Source of the DNA: an uncultured Sphingomonadales bacterium | Lineage (GTDB): Bacteria; Pseudomonadota; Alphaproteobacteria; Sphingomonadales; Rhodothalassiaceae | Direction: 5' to 3' | NCBI GenBank assembly: GCA_947499155.1 | Contig: CANMND010000001.1 | Span: forward strand, 1 to 64,000 | Length of the DNA stretch: 64,000 nt | Part shown: positions 18,191-29,000 of the stretch, piece after piece | Numbering within the stretch: position 1 is the first letter of the stretch | Layout: the number at the start of each line of letters is the position of its first letter | Position numbers and translations under genes: made by a program | The notes under the pieces: generated by a model | The model's database searches: none | What the model was told of the DNA's origin: nothing | What the model saw: only the letters and a program-made list of their open reading frames with translations

Positions 18191-20215
18191 ATGACACCTG
18201 AAATCGAAAAAGTCCTGATTGCCAATCGTGGTGAGATCGCCTGCCGGATCATTCAGACTGTCCGTGCCATGGGCCTGCAAACCGTCGCTGTATATTCAGA
18301 CGCAGACGAACATGCCCGCCATGTCGCCATGGCTGATGAAGCCGTTCGCATCGGTGCCGCACCTGTTGGGGAAAGCTATCTCAGGGCGGACCTGATTTTG
18401 AAGGCTGCCAAAGACACGAACACTGACGCCATTCATCCCGGCTATGGCTTTTTGTCTGAAAATGCCGAATTTGCCGCAGAATGCGAGAATGCAGGCATTA
18501 TCTTTATCGGCCCAACCGCTGACAATATCCGTAAAATGGGTCTCAAGGACGAAGCCAAGAAGCTGATGATTGACGCTGGCGTTCCTGTTGTTCCCGGCTA
18601 TCTGGGTGAAAATCAGGATCCTGACCATCTTTTGGCAGAGGCTGAGAAAATCGGGTTTCCGGTCTTGATCAAGGCTGTGGCCGGGGGCGGTGGAAAGGGC
18701 ATGCGCCGCGTTGACACCTCAACCGAATTCCCTGCAGCCTTAAGAGGTGCCAAGCGTGAAGCCGCTGGCGCTTTTGGCAATGACCAGGTGCTGATCGAAA
18801 AGTTTATCGAAAAGCCGCGCCATATCGAGGTGCAGGTCTTTGCCGATACCCATGGCAATGCGATTCACCTGTTCGAGCGCGATTGTTCCTTGCAGCGCCG
18901 CCACCAGAAAGTGGTGGAAGAAGCCCCCGCCCCTCACATGACGGATTTCCTTCGCGGCCAGATGGGCAGTGCCGCCGTGGCTGCTGCCCGAGCCATAGAC
19001 TATCGCGGTGCTGGCACAATTGAATTCATCGTCGATGTTGCAAACGGACTTGATGGCGCACCGTTTTATTTCATGGAGATGAATACCCGCCTGCAGGTGG
19101 AGCATCCTGTAACCGAAATGATAACGGGTGAAGATCTGGTTGAATGGCAGATACGTGTTGCATCCGGAGAAGAATTACCGTTCGACCAGGGCGATCTTGA
19201 GATTGACGGTCATGCGATTGAGGTTCGGCTTTATGCCGAAGATCCGGCCCGTGATTTTCTTCCTGCAACTGGTCGGCTGACGCGCTTCCGCCCGCCTTTG
19301 GACGAGGATTTTACCCGCGTTGAAACCGGAGTCCGGGAAGGCGATGTGGTCAGTGTTCACTATGACCCGATGATTGCAAAAATCATCTGCTGGGGTGAAG
19401 ATCGGGCAACCGCCTTGCGTCATTTATCCCGAGCCCTTGACCAAACGGAAATCGCCGGGCTTTCCACCAATCTGGATTTCTTGCGACATACCATCAACCA
19501 TCCGGCATTCGCTGTTGGCGATGTGGATACAGGGTTTATACCCCGCCATATAAAGGATCTGGTCCCCGCCCCCCAACCTGCCTCTGACAGTATTTTGTGC
19601 CTGTCCGTTCTTGGGATTATCGCAGCTCGTGAAAAGCGCGCACAGGAGACGGCGCGAGCATCACATGACCCATGGTCGCCCTGGGCCGCGCCTACCAACT
19701 GGCGGGCCAATCTGGAGAGGTCCGACACTCAGCGCTTCATCGATGCAACCGATGAAGAACGTACCGTGACCTCTGCACGAAAGGATCAGGGATTTATTCT
19801 GACAATAGATGGTGTGGCTCACCACGCTCATTTCCATGATCACAGTGAAGACTCAGACCTTTGTGTTGTCATTGATGGCAAGCGACTGAATAGCGCGGTC
19901 CAGGTCACCAATGACGCAGTTACTGTTATATCAGGGGGGAGAACCCATCACCTAAAGCGTCTAAGCAGCAGGGTTGATCTGGAAGATGATGCAGATGGTC
20001 CCGGCGCCATCATCGCTCCCATGCCAGGAAAAATTCTTGATGTGCTGGTGGCTGATGGTGACGAAGTGGAAAAAGACCAGCCGCTTTTGATACTGGAAGC
20101 CATGAAGATGGAGCACACGCTGACCGCACCCCGTGCTGGTACTGTCACTGGCCTTACTGCCAAAGATGGCATGCAGGTCAATGACGGCACCGTCCTTGCA
20201 CAGATTGCTGATTAA
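18191..20215 (+). CDS. liuD: Methylcrotonyl-CoA carboxylase, biotin (alpha) subunit
   Basis: 674-residue biotin-dependent subunit. Biotin carboxylase domain (about 5-450) begins [14 protein letters not shown] and carries the ATP-grasp glycine loop VAGGGGKGMRRV and the [20 protein letters not shown] signature. A linker/BT domain follows, and the C-terminal biotinyl domain has EAMKMEHTL with the biotin lysine near residue 640. It is distinguished from AccC (22381) by the C-terminal biotinyl domain and operon context. Confidence 0.93.
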   Translation: MTPEIEKVLIANRGEIACRIIQTVRAMGLQTVAVYSDADEHARHVAMADEAVRIGAAPVGESYLRADLILKAAKDTNTDAIHPGYGFLSENAEFAAECENAGIIFIGPTADNIRKMGLKDEAKKLMIDAGVPVVPGYLGENQDPDHLLAEAEKIGFPVLIKAVAGGGGKGMRRVDTSTEFPAALRGAKREAAGAFGNDQVLIEKFIEKPRHIEVQVFADTHGNAIHLFERDCSLQRRHQKVVEEAPAPHMTDFLRGQMGSAAVAAARAIDYRGAGTIEFIVDVANGLDGAPFYFMEMNTRLQVEHPVTEMITGEDLVEWQIRVASGEELPFDQGDLEIDGHAIEVRLYAEDPARDFLPATGRLTRFRPPLDEDFTRVETGVREGDVVSVHYDPMIAKIICWGEDRATALRHLSRALDQTEIAGLSTNLDFLRHTINHPAFAVGDVDTGFIPRHIKDLVPAPQPASDSILCLSVLGIIAAREKRAQETARASHDPWSPWAAPTNWRANLERSDTQRFIDATDEERTVTSARKDQGFILTIDGVAHHAHFHDHSEDSDLCVVIDGKRLNSAVQVTNDAVTVISGGRTHHLKRLSSRVDLEDDADGPGAIIAPMPGKILDVLVADGDEVEKDQPLLILEAMKMEHTLTAPRAGTVTGLTAKDGMQVNDGTVLAQIAD

Positions 20216-20224
20216 GGATTGCTA

Positions 20225-20252
20225 TTTCCCCTTCCCCACACAGGAAAGGGGT
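20225..20252. terminator. Hairpin between convergent liuD and thiSG
   Basis: TTTCCCCTTCC and GGAAAGGGG form an imperfect stem with a one-base bulge around a short CCACACA loop. It lies in the 43-base gap between convergent genes, so a bidirectional terminator is likely, but the T-tract is weak. Confidence 0.4.
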
Positions 20253-20258
20253 ATTCAT

Positions 20259-21254
20259 TCAGATAAGGCCGGCAAGCGGGCTTGACGGATCGGCATAACG
20301 CTTTTTCGGCATGCGTCCGGCAAGATATGAGCAGCGCCCCGCCTCCACCGCATGGCGCATGGCCCGCGCCATCAGGACCGGGTTTTTCGCCTCGGCAATG
20401 GCGGTGTTCATCAAGACAGCATCACAGCCAAGCTCCATGGCAATCGTCGCATCAGATGCGGTTCCAACACCGGCATCAACGATTACCGGCACCTGGCTTT
20501 GTTCGACAATCAGGCGGATATTGATCGGGTTCTGGATACCAAGTCCTGAGCCAATCGGCGCGCCCAAAGGCATGATGGCGACACAGCCCATCTGCTCCAG
20601 CTCACGCGCAAACAAGGGGTCATCACTGGTATAAACCATGACTTTAAACCCTTCATCGATCAGGACGCCGGCTGCCTTGATGGTTTCGCGCATATCGGGG
20701 TAGAGGGTCGTTTTGTCTCCCAGCACTTCCAGCTTTACCAGGTCCCAGCCCCCAGCTTCGCGGGCAAGGCGCAGTGTGCGCAAAGCATCATCAGCGGTGT
20801 AGCACCCGGCTGTATTTGGAAGATAGGTGATGTTTTTGGGATCAAGATAATCTGTCAGCATCGGCTGATTTTTATCCATCACATTCACCCGCCTCACGGC
20901 AACGGTAACGATTTCAGACCCGGCCTCAGCAACAGCGCGGGCTGTTTCTTCAAAGTCGCGATATTTCCCTGTTCCCACGATCAGTCGCGAGTTATAGCGC
21001 TTGCCTGCGATAACGAGACCCTCATCGGGAGCTGCCCCATCGCCACCGCCGACGAAATGGACAATCTCAAGCTGATCGCCATCTTCAATCGCCGTCTCTG
21101 AGAAACGAGACCGTGCGAGAATCTCGCGGTTGCGCTCCAGCGCTACCTTGCGAGGGTCAAGAGAAAGCGCCCTTAAAAGCGCATCTGCGGACATGGATTG
21201 CTCGAATGTTCGCTTTTCACCATTGATCGAGACTGTAATCACGCATACACCCAC
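20259..21254 (-). CDS. thiSG: ThiS-ThiG fusion: sulphur carrier plus thiazole synthase
   Basis: 331-residue fusion. Residues 5-71 are a ThiS-like ubiquitin fold ([12 protein letters not shown] ... EIVHFVGG); the rest (about 79-331) is thiazole synthase ThiG, with [11 protein letters not shown], the catalytic-lysine region LVKLEVLGD, and [18 protein letters not shown]. ThiG makes the thiazole phosphate of thiamin using sulphur from ThiS thiocarboxylate. Here the ThiS GlyGly (69-70) is internal, so thiocarboxylation at a free C-terminus is impossible without processing or another carrier. The frame starts at GTG (21254); the in-frame GTG at 21242 (MITVSINGE) matches usual ThiS starts equally well. 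No other thi genes are nearby. Confidence 0.88.
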   Translation of the reverse strand: MGVCVITVSINGEKRTFEQSMSADALLRALSLDPRKVALERNREILARSRFSETAIEDGDQLEIVHFVGGGDGAAPDEGLVIAGKRYNSRLIVGTGKYRDFEETARAVAEAGSEIVTVAVRRVNVMDKNQPMLTDYLDPKNITYLPNTAGCYTADDALRTLRLAREAGGWDLVKLEVLGDKTTLYPDMRETIKAAGVLIDEGFKVMVYTSDDPLFARELEQMGCVAIMPLGAPIGSGLGIQNPINIRLIVEQSQVPVIVDAGVGTASDATIAMELGCDAVLMNTAIAEAKNPVLMARAMRHAVEAGRCSYLAGRMPKKRYADPSSPLAGLI

Positions 21255-21431
21255 TTATTGAAGTCTGACATCTGTCAGTGATAATAACCAATACGCCATC
21301 GGACAAGGTGATACGCATCTATTTTCCTGCCTGCTGTGCTTTTCTCATGCTTCAGGAAGGACTATAGAAGGATGACACCAGACATTCCCGACACCTTACG
21401 TTTCATGCCCAAAGCTCAAGAGCACCAATCA

Positions 21432-21881
21432 ATGCCCCACATTCTTGTTCTAAACGGTCCGAATCTTAATCTTCTGGGCACGCGCGAACCCCATATCTAT
21501 GGTAAGACGACGCTCGAAGATATCGGAACGATGTTAAAGACATGGGGAAAGGGTAATGGCTATTCAATCGAGATGCGACAAAGCAATCATGAAGGAAAAC
21601 TGATTGATTGGTTGCATGAATCGCGTGAGTCTGCTGATGGTGTTATTCTCAATCCCGGTGGATTGACACACAGCTCCGTATCTCTTGCAGATGCGGTGGC
21701 TGCAATCGGTTTGCCGGTCATTGAAGTACATCTCTCTAATGTTTACGCGCGCGAGCCTTTTCGGGCGCACTCATATATAAGCCCAGTGGCGCTTGGCGTA
21801 ATCTCGGGGTTTGGGGCAACTGGCTATCTGTTGGCAGCCCAGGCTCTTGCTCCCCGGCTTTTATCTCAAGAAGAAGGATAA
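21432..21881 (+). CDS. aroQ: 3-dehydroquinate dehydratase, type II
   Basis: 149 residues from this ATG, the usual type II length. It dehydrates 3-dehydroquinate in the shikimate pathway as a dodecamer. Motifs: [18 protein letters not shown] (catalytic Arg and Tyr), [25 protein letters not shown] and [21 protein letters not shown] (catalytic His). An upstream in-frame ATG at 21372 with AGGAAGG about 11 bases before it would add 20 residues and cannot be excluded. It is followed within seven bases by accB, the common aroQ-accB-accC order. Confidence 0.93.
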   Translation: MPHILVLNGPNLNLLGTREPHIYGKTTLEDIGTMLKTWGKGNGYSIEMRQSNHEGKLIDWLHESRESADGVILNPGGLTHSSVSLADAVAAIGLPVIEVHLSNVYAREPFRAHSYISPVALGVISGFGATGYLLAAQALAPRLLSQEEG

Positions 21882-21888
21882 GGCACAT

Positions 21889-22365
21889 ATGTCCAAACTC
21901 AAGGACACCAAGGATCTGATCCGCGAGCTTGCAGAACTGCTCGACAAATCGAGCCTGTCAGAGATCGAAGTGGAAGACGAGGATGTCCGAATCCGCGTCG
22001 CGCGACAGATCACGACACAAACTGTCATGGCTCAGCCCCAGTACCATGCACAGGCGGCGGCACCTGCACCTCTGCCCGATGCAACCCCTGCAGCCAGCTC
22101 AACACCGGCTGCCAGTAGCGATGAGCCTCATCCTGGCAGTGTTCCATCACCCATGGTCGGCACGGTCTATCTTGCCCCCGAACCAGGTGCACCCACCTTC
22201 ATCAAGCTTGGCGCCCAAGTGGCGGAAGGTGATACCCTGCTGATTGTCGAAGCCATGAAAGTGATGAATCCTATTCCTGCGCCTCGGTCGGGAACCATTA
22301 CAAAAATTCTCGTCAGTGATGCCCAGCCCGTCGAATATGGCGAGCCCCTTGTGATTATCGAATGA
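21889..22365 (+). CDS. accB: Acetyl-CoA carboxylase biotin carboxyl carrier protein
   Basis: 158-residue BCCP. N-terminal helix region ([29 protein letters not shown]), an Ala/Pro-rich linker (about 50-85) and a C-terminal biotinyl domain with EAMKVMNPI, the Lys being the biotin site. It works with AccC (next gene) and the carboxyltransferase encoded elsewhere to make malonyl-CoA. The ATG at 21889 has AAGGATAAGG just upstream. Confidence 0.95.
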   Translation: MSKLKDTKDLIRELAELLDKSSLSEIEVEDEDVRIRVARQITTQTVMAQPQYHAQAAAPAPLPDATPAASSTPAASSDEPHPGSVPSPMVGTVYLAPEPGAPTFIKLGAQVAEGDTLLIVEAMKVMNPIPAPRSGTITKILVSDAQPVEYGEPLVIIE

Positions 22366-22380
22366 GTCGATGGGATTGAG

Positions 22381-23727
22381 ATGTTTCAAAAGGTTCTGAT
22401 TGCCAATCGCGGCGAAATCGCATTGCGTATCCATCGTGCCTGTCAGGAAATGGGCATTAAGACTGTCGCAGTGCACTCCACTGCCGACGCCAGCGCCATG
22501 CATGTGCGTCTGGCGGATGAAGCAGTCTGTATTGGCCCTCCCGCGTCCTCGGGCAGTTATCTTAATATTCCGGCGATCATCGCCGCTGCTGAAATAACCG
22601 ATGCCGATGCGATCCATCCCGGCTATGGCTTTTTGTCAGAAAATGCCCGCTTTGCCGATATTGTTGAGGAACATAATCTCGCATTCATTGGCCCCACCGG
22701 TGAACATATCCGGATTATGGGCGACAAAATCGCGGCCAAGGAAACCATGAAACGACTGGGCGTGCCCGTTGTTCCTGGATCCACTGGCGGCATCACGGAT
22801 GATGCAGAAGCCTTTAAGGTTGCAGCCGAGGTCGGCTATCCGGTCATCGTCAAGGCAGCAGCCGGTGGTGGCGGACGGGGAATGAAGGTCGCCAATGAAG
22901 AGTCAGAGCTTTCCCGAGCGCTGACTGCGGCACGCACGGAAGCCCGGGCAGCATTTGGCGATGATGTTGTTTATATTGAAAAATATCTGGCAACACCACG
23001 CCATATCGAAGTGCAGATCCTGGGCGATACCCATGGCAATGTTGTCCATATGGGCGAGCGTGACTGCTCCTTGCAAAGACGCCATCAAAAAGTTCTGGAG
23101 GAAGCCCCCTCACCTGCCATAACTGACAAGCAGCGGGCCAAAATCGGCAAGCGCTGTGTCGCTGCCATGAAGCAGTTTGGCTACCGTGGCGCGGGTACCG
23201 TTGAATTTTTGTATGAGAATGGTGAGTTCTATTTCATCGAAATGAACACCCGCCTGCAAGTCGAGCATCCGATAACAGAAATGATTACCGGGATTGACCT
23301 CGTGCGCGAGCAGATCAGGGTAGCAGCCGGCGAAAAGCTGGGATTCAGTCAGGCTGATATCCCACTTAGAGGCCATGCTATTGAATGTCGTATCAATGCG
23401 GAAGATCCGATGACATTTGCCCCATCGCCCGGAACGGTTACAGACTATCATCCCCCAGGCGGGCTTGATGTTCGTGTCGATTCAGGGATTTATGCGGGGT
23501 ACAGAGTTCCGCCCTATTATGATAGCCTGATTGCAAAGCTGATTGTTCGTGGCGACACTCGCGAAGACTGCCTTATGCGGTTGCGGCGGGCGCTGGATGA
23601 ATATGTGATTGGTGGGATCAAAACCTCCATCCCTTTGCATCAGATGCTTGTCGATAACCCTGATTTTGGCGAAGGTGAGTACCATATTCACTGGCTTGAG
23701 AGATTTCTGGCCGACCTGAATAGCTAA
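22381..23727 (+). CDS. accC: Acetyl-CoA carboxylase, biotin carboxylase subunit
   Basis: 448-residue ATP-grasp enzyme that carboxylates biotin on AccB. Signature segments: [18 protein letters not shown] at the N-terminus, [13 protein letters not shown] (ATP loop), [19 protein letters not shown] and [20 protein letters not shown]. Length is the standalone AccC size; no biotinyl domain. The start lies 15 bases after accB with GGGATTGAG upstream, an obvious operon. Confidence 0.96.
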   Translation: MFQKVLIANRGEIALRIHRACQEMGIKTVAVHSTADASAMHVRLADEAVCIGPPASSGSYLNIPAIIAAAEITDADAIHPGYGFLSENARFADIVEEHNLAFIGPTGEHIRIMGDKIAAKETMKRLGVPVVPGSTGGITDDAEAFKVAAEVGYPVIVKAAAGGGGRGMKVANEESELSRALTAARTEARAAFGDDVVYIEKYLATPRHIEVQILGDTHGNVVHMGERDCSLQRRHQKVLEEAPSPAITDKQRAKIGKRCVAAMKQFGYRGAGTVEFLYENGEFYFIEMNTRLQVEHPITEMITGIDLVREQIRVAAGEKLGFSQADIPLRGHAIECRINAEDPMTFAPSPGTVTDYHPPGGLDVRVDSGIYAGYRVPPYYDSLIAKLIVRGDTREDCLMRLRRALDEYVIGGIKTSIPLHQMLVDNPDFGEGEYHIHWLERFLADLNS

Positions 23728-23770
23728 TTCGACCTTCGGACCACGTAATGACTGTGAGAGAGATCCAATC

Positions 23771-24421
23771 ATGTCCCGGCTAACGCCGGAGCTGTTGCTG
23801 CGTGCTTATGCATGCGGGCTTTTTCCCATGGCAGACAGCCGGGAAAGCCCTGAAGTGTTTTGGGTCGATCCACAACAGCGCGGAATATTTCCACTTGAGC
23901 ATTTCCACGTGCCCAGGCGCCTGCGCAAAACCGTGAGACAAAACCGGTTCGAGGTTCGGATCGATACTGCATTTCATGATGTCATGAAAAAATGTGCAGC
24001 GCCTGCCAAGGGTCGCGACGGCACCTGGATCAACGAGGAAATTCTCGATATCTATGGCCGTTTGTTTGCTCTGGGAGCCGCCCACAGTGTCGAATGCTGG
24101 CGTGACGGGCATCTGGTTGGCGGTCTTTATGGTGTATCTTTGGCCGGTGGCTTTTTTGGTGAGAGTATGTTCCACCTGGAAACTGACGCCAGCAAAGTGG
24201 CCGTTGTGCATCTGGTTGCGCGCCTAAGGATTGGCGGGTATCGCCTGCTGGATACACAATTCCTTACCGATCATCTCGCACAATTTGGTGCAATCGAAAT
24301 CCCCCGCGAGGCCTATCATGAGCTGTTGCGAGACGCTTTGGGAACACATGCTGAATTCTATCGATTGCCTGAAGGAGCCGATGGCGCCTCTGTTTTGCAG
24401 GCAATAACCCAAACATCGTAA
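23771..24421 (+). CDS. aat: Leucyl/phenylalanyl-tRNA-protein transferase
   Basis: 216-residue GNAT-fold transferase that adds Leu/Phe to proteins with N-terminal Arg/Lys, marking them for ClpS/ClpAP. Motifs: [72 protein letters not shown] and [16 protein letters not shown]. Its last 64 bases overlap the 3' end of the convergent DUF2155 gene. Synteny accC-aat-DUF2155 is widespread in Alphaproteobacteria. Confidence 0.95.
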   Translation: MSRLTPELLLRAYACGLFPMADSRESPEVFWVDPQQRGIFPLEHFHVPRRLRKTVRQNRFEVRIDTAFHDVMKKCAAPAKGRDGTWINEEILDIYGRLFALGAAHSVECWRDGHLVGGLYGVSLAGGFFGESMFHLETDASKVAVVHLVARLRIGGYRLLDTQFLTDHLAQFGAIEIPREAYHELLRDALGTHAEFYRLPEGADGASVLQAITQTS

Positions 24422-24795
24422 ACCGGATGTTCCAGAGCGTTAAGCGCGGGGCTTGATGCCATCATCCAGCCGGAAAATATACGGCGACGATCATCGTCAT
24501 GCACATCATCAATTTCAAGGAAGGCGAACGTCTCCGGCGGCTCTTCAGGCGGGCGCGATTCGCAGTGGCGTGCTGTTATAAACAGACTGCCAAATCGGAC
24601 TTCCTCATCTTCTGGCAGTTCCAGTTCTGTAATACGGGCTGTCACCTTGTCCAGTGCACGGGCAATAGTAACCGTTTGATCTTGTGACACGGTATCCGGC
24701 CTGTTCTGGACCTCAAAGGACGCCTGTGCATTCACTTCGAATGAAGTAAGAAGCATAAGGCCCGCGCAAAGACTTATGACGGTCTTGTTATTCAT
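24358..24795 (-). CDS. DUF2155 family exported protein
   Basis: 145 residues with a signal peptide ([20 protein letters not shown]). The family signature is the C-terminal segment [27 protein letters not shown]. Function unknown; the family is alphaproteobacterial and periplasmic or envelope-associated. It is translationally coupled to mlaD: its ATG overlaps the mlaD stop by eight bases. Its 3' end overlaps aat on the opposite strand by 64 bases, an unusually long convergent overlap. Confidence 0.85.
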   Translation of the reverse strand: MNNKTVISLCAGLMLLTSFEVNAQASFEVQNRPDTVSQDQTVTIARALDKVTARITELELPEDEEVRFGSLFITARHCESRPPEEPPETFAFLEIDDVHDDDRRRIFSGWMMASSPALNALEHPVYDVWVIACKTEAPSAPSGNR

Positions 24796-25243
24796 CAGAA
24801 CCTGAGTCGCCGCTATAAACCGCTTTGGAAATCAGCGCGAAAATATCAATAGGACCCTGAGTGAATGTCAACTCGTCACCTGGTTCGAGCATATCATCAA
24901 CCCCACCAGGCTGAATATCGATATAGGTGTCCCCCAAAAGACCGTCGGATGTGATTTTGGCAAAACTGTCCTGTGAAAGCTTCAGCCCCTTGTCCACAGT
25001 AAACTCGACAACGGCCTGATAAGTCTGTGGATCAAGGGACTGGCGGGTCACAGTTCCCACCTTGATCCCGGACAGGCGCACATCGGCCCCAAGAGACAAG
25101 GAGCCCACGCGCTCAAAGCGGGCACCAAGAGGATAGCCGCCTCTGCCGCCCACATCGGTTGTACTGTAGGCCACATATAAAAAGACCCCAGCCACCACGA
25201 GCACAATGGCCCCGATCAGCGATTCAACCAGATTACCGCCCAT
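24788..25243 (-). CDS. mlaD: MlaD-family lipid-transport protein (MCE domain)
   Basis: 151-residue inner-membrane-anchored protein: N-terminal helix (about 5-26), then a single MCE domain with LGARFERVGSLSLGADVRLSGIKVGTVT and later GLLGDTYIDIQPGG. MlaD hexamers form the periplasmic part of the MlaFEDB phospholipid transporter that keeps outer-membrane asymmetry. The ATPase and permease genes are not in this window. It lies 35 bases downstream of the NDUFA12 gene on the same strand. Confidence 0.9.
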   Translation of the reverse strand: MGGNLVESLIGAIVLVVAGVFLYVAYSTTDVGGRGGYPLGARFERVGSLSLGADVRLSGIKVGTVTRQSLDPQTYQAVVEFTVDKGLKLSQDSFAKITSDGLLGDTYIDIQPGGVDDMLEPGDELTFTQGPIDIFALISKAVYSGDSGSDE

Positions 25244-25278
25244 CCTCTGCTCTCCTTTTTATATCAGCCAATACCGAC

Positions 25279-25659
25279 TTATTCCGGTCGCCAGGCTTTG
25301 TAATCCCCGCTTGCGGACGCGCGTTTGCCGGACTTGTGCAAGCTGCCGTCAGGATAGTAGGCTTCTGTAGTCCCGGTCAGATTGGGAGTATGATCTTTTT
25401 CCCATGATTTGAATACCGGAGGACGATCAACCGGCGACACATCTGTTGTGCGGTGGAGCCAGCCATGCCATTCAGCCGGTACTCGTGATGCTTCCGCTTC
25501 GCCATTATAAATGACCCAGCGTCTTAGCCCATCTTTCGAGCGATAATAGACATTGCCCTGATCATCATCGCCAACTCGCTCACCTTTTCTGGCCGTATAA
25601 AGCCAGGTACCGAATGTCGCGCCATTCCACCAGGTGAAGATTTTCTGGAACACAGTCAT
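25279..25659 (-). CDS. NADH:ubiquinone oxidoreductase NDUFA12-type subunit
   Basis: 126-residue homologue of the mitochondrial complex I accessory subunit NDUFA12 (B17.2), found in Alphaproteobacteria. Diagnostic pattern: TWWNGATFGTWLYTARKGERVGDDDQGNVYYRSKDG followed by RRWVIYNGEAEASRVPAEWHGWLH. It binds the peripheral arm of complex I. The nuo operon itself is elsewhere. First gene of the NDUFA12-mlaD-DUF2155 run. Confidence 0.93.
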   Translation of the reverse strand: MTVFQKIFTWWNGATFGTWLYTARKGERVGDDDQGNVYYRSKDGLRRWVIYNGEAEASRVPAEWHGWLHRTTDVSPVDRPPVFKSWEKDHTPNLTGTTEAYYPDGSLHKSGKRASASGDYKAWRPE

Positions 25660-26083
25660 CAGTCGCTTTCTTTCTCTCTGGACAAGGGGCAGTTATTTAT
25701 CTCTGGACGAAGGACAGTCTGCCACATGAAATCGCAGCGAATATGGCAAGGTGAGCGCCAAAGGTCCAGCAGGCAATCATCATATGGTAAAGTCAGCACA
25801 AATCTGTATGTGTGAGATGTGAAATCTTTCGTTAAAATTTGCAATATTTTGCATGAATCAGGCTGCATCCATTTTGGCTCGACAACTTCATATATATGAG
25901 ATTTGGCGCGGGTATTAACCAAAACCATGTCAACTGATTTATTTGCATTTTTGGTGTTGCGTAACCATATAATAGGACTAGAATTTGTGCCTGGTCGCGG
26001 GAAGTGAACCATATCTATGGGTTGGGACGCGCCACATTTCATAGTTATCACAAGTTCGATATCACTAATAAAGGGGAACGGGC
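25660..26083. other. 424-base non-coding region upstream of nrdJ
   Basis: AT-rich gap between divergent NDUFA12 and nrdJ. GGGGAAC lies before the nrdJ ATG. A 130-codon minus-strand frame (25659-26051) crosses it without recognisable family or composition and is not called. Such a long leader could hold regulation of the B12-dependent reductase. I looked for a cobalamin riboswitch box and for paired NrdR boxes and found neither convincingly. Confidence 0.4.
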
Positions 26084-29000
26084 ATGCGTTTTGAGCGTCG
26101 ATTCACGAAATCTGGGGTCTCCCCTTATGCTGACATCACGTTCCGCATGGCGACAAGCGAGATTCGTAATCCAGACGGCACCACGGTCTTCCATATGGCG
26201 AACGTGGATGTACCGGCCAATTGGTCACAGGTGGCTACCGATATTCTTGCGCAGAAGTATTTCCGCAAGGCTGGTATCCCCGCAGCTTTAAAGGCTGTTG
26301 AAGAATCGACAGTTCCCTCATGGCTGTGGCGCAAGACCGCTGATACCGAGGCATTGGCCAAACTCCCTGAAGACAAGCGTTATGGCCCTGAGACCAGCGC
26401 ACGTCAGGTTTTTGACCGTCTTGCTGGAACATGGACCTATTGGGGCTGGAAAGGCGGCTATTTCGACGACGAAGAAGATGCGCGCGTTTATTATGATGAA
26501 ATGCGCCATATGCTGGCCTGCCAAATGGCAGCGCCCAATTCGCCACAATGGTTCAATACGGGCCTGCACTGGGCCTATGGTATCGACGGGCCCGGCCAGG
26601 GGCATTTCTATGTCGATTATGAATCTGGTGAACTGGTACGCTCCACCAGTGCCTATGAACATCCGCAGCCCCATGCCTGTTTTATTCAGGGCGTCTCGGA
26701 TGATCTGGTAAATGACGGCGGCATTATGGATCTTTGGACCCGTGAAGCCAGATTGTTCAAATACGGCTCCGGCACTGGCTCCAACTTTTCCCACATTCGG
26801 GGGTCTGATGAGCCTTTGTCAGGCGGTGGAAAATCATCGGGTCTAATGAGCTTTCTCAAAATCGGCGACCGGGCAGCCGGTGCTATCAAGTCCGGCGGCA
26901 CCACAAGGCGGGCTGCCAAGATGGTGGTGGTGGATGCAGACCACCCCGATATCGAGGCATTCATTGGCTGGAAAGTGGCTGAAGAACAAAAAGTCGCGGC
27001 CTTGGTGGCGGGCTCCAAACTTTGTGAACTCCACCTCAATCGAATCATTGAGGCGTGCCACGCTGCACGGGATGAACACGGTGATGACGCCTTCGAACCA
27101 AAAAAGAACACCAACCTAAAGAGAGAAATCCTTGCTGCCCGAAAGGCCATGATTCCTGAGAACTATGTCCAGCGCGTCATTCAGTTTGCGCGCCAGGGAT
27201 ACCGGAATCTGGATTTCACCACTTACAATACGGATTGGGATTCAGAAGCTTATGTGACTGTATCTGGTCAGAATTCCAATAACTCCATTCGCGTCACCGA
27301 CGATTTTATGAGGGCCGTTGATAAAGGTTCTTCCTGGGATCTGACCCGGCGTACTGACGGAAGTATTGCAAAAACCATTAACGCTGCTGACCTTTGGGAT
27401 CAGGTTGCATATGCAGCATGGTCTTGTGCTGATCCGGGCATTCAGTTCCACACCACAATCAACGACTGGCATACCTGTCCTGCATCAGGCGAAATTCGTG
27501 CCTCCAATCCGTGCTCGGAATACATGTTCCTGGATGACACGGCCTGTAATCTTGCTTCGCTCAACTTGATGCAGTTCCGTGCCGAAAACGGTGATTTTGA
27601 GGTTGAAGCCTTTGAACATGCGGTGCGCTTGTGGACATTGACCCTTGAGATTTCTGTCATGATGGCGCAATTCCCGTCGCCGGAAATTGCAAAGCTGAGC
27701 TATCGCTACCGCACCCTTGGTCTGGGCTATGCCAATATCGGCGGCCTTTTAATGTCGCTTGGCCTGCCCTATGACAGTGATGAAGGCCGGGCGCTTTGTG
27801 GAGCCATTACTGCCCTGATGACAGGGACATCATATGCCACATCAGCCGAAATAGCGGCTGAACTCGGTGCGTTTGAGGGCTACAAAGACAATGCAGATCA
27901 CATGTTGCGGGTCATAAGAAATCATCGCCTTGCAGCCCATGGCGAAACAGAAGGCTATTTGTCCCTTCATACAAATCCGGTACCGCTTGACATCGAAAAC
28001 TGCCCTGATGAGGCTTTGGTCGTTGCCGCTGCTGCGTCATGGGACCGGGCGCTTGAGCTGGGAGAGATGCATGGGTATCGCAACGCCCAGGCCACTGTTA
28101 TCGCGCCCACGGGGACAATTGGTCTTGTCATGGATTGTGACACCACTGGAATTGAACCCGACTTTGCCCTGGTAAAGTATAAAAAGCTTGCAGGGGGTGG
28201 TTATTTCAAGATCATCAATCGTGTCGTGCCTGATGCCCTGCGTCTTCTTGATTATAAGGAAGACGAAATAGACGACATTATCTCCTATGCAGTCGGACAC
28301 GGAACCCTGACCGGCGCGCCCCACGTCAACCCTGTAAGTCTGAAAGCAAAGGGCTTTGCACGCGCTCAGCTTGACGCACTGGAAGACGGGCTGAAAAGCT
28401 GCTTCGACATTCGTTTTGTTTTCAACCGCTGGACGTTTGGCGACACTTTCTGCAAAGACGTGCTTGGGTTCACTGAAGAGCAGTTGTCCGACGTCTCCTT
28501 TGATTTCCTGAAAGAGCTTGGATTCAATCGCCAACAGGTTGACGCAGCCAATCTTTATGTCTGTGGCGCCATGACCCTTGAAGGCGCACCCCATCTGCGT
28601 AAGGAACATCTGCCAATATTCGATTGCGCCAATCCATGCGGACGTATCGGCAAGCGTTCCTTGTCCTGGGACAGCCACATCAATATGATGGCGGCAGCCC
28701 AGCCCTTCATCTCCGGTGCCATCTCCAAGACCATCAACATGCCTAACCTTGCCTCCGTTGAAGAGTGCAAGCACGCCTATGAATTGAGTTGGTCCTTAGG
28801 GCTCAAGGCCAATGCGCTTTACCGTGATGGATCAAAACTGTCACAGCCGCTGTCCGGGGCACTTTTAACAGATGAAGATCTGGAAGAGCTGCTGGATGAC
28901 ACTGTTCCAGTTGGTGAGAAAGCGCAGGTCGTTGCAGAACGGATTGTTGAAAGAATCGTTGAGAAGACCGCACCAGCGCGTCGCGATAAACTGCCACAAA

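Noticed and set aside
25659-26051. A 130-codon minus-strand frame upstream of nrdJ
   Set aside because: Composition and lack of motifs look like non-coding sequence; it overlaps the nrdJ leader and has no ribosome-binding site.
25660-26083. Cobalamin riboswitch upstream of nrdJ
   Set aside because: The B12-box core and surrounding stems could not be matched by eye; an Infernal scan is needed.
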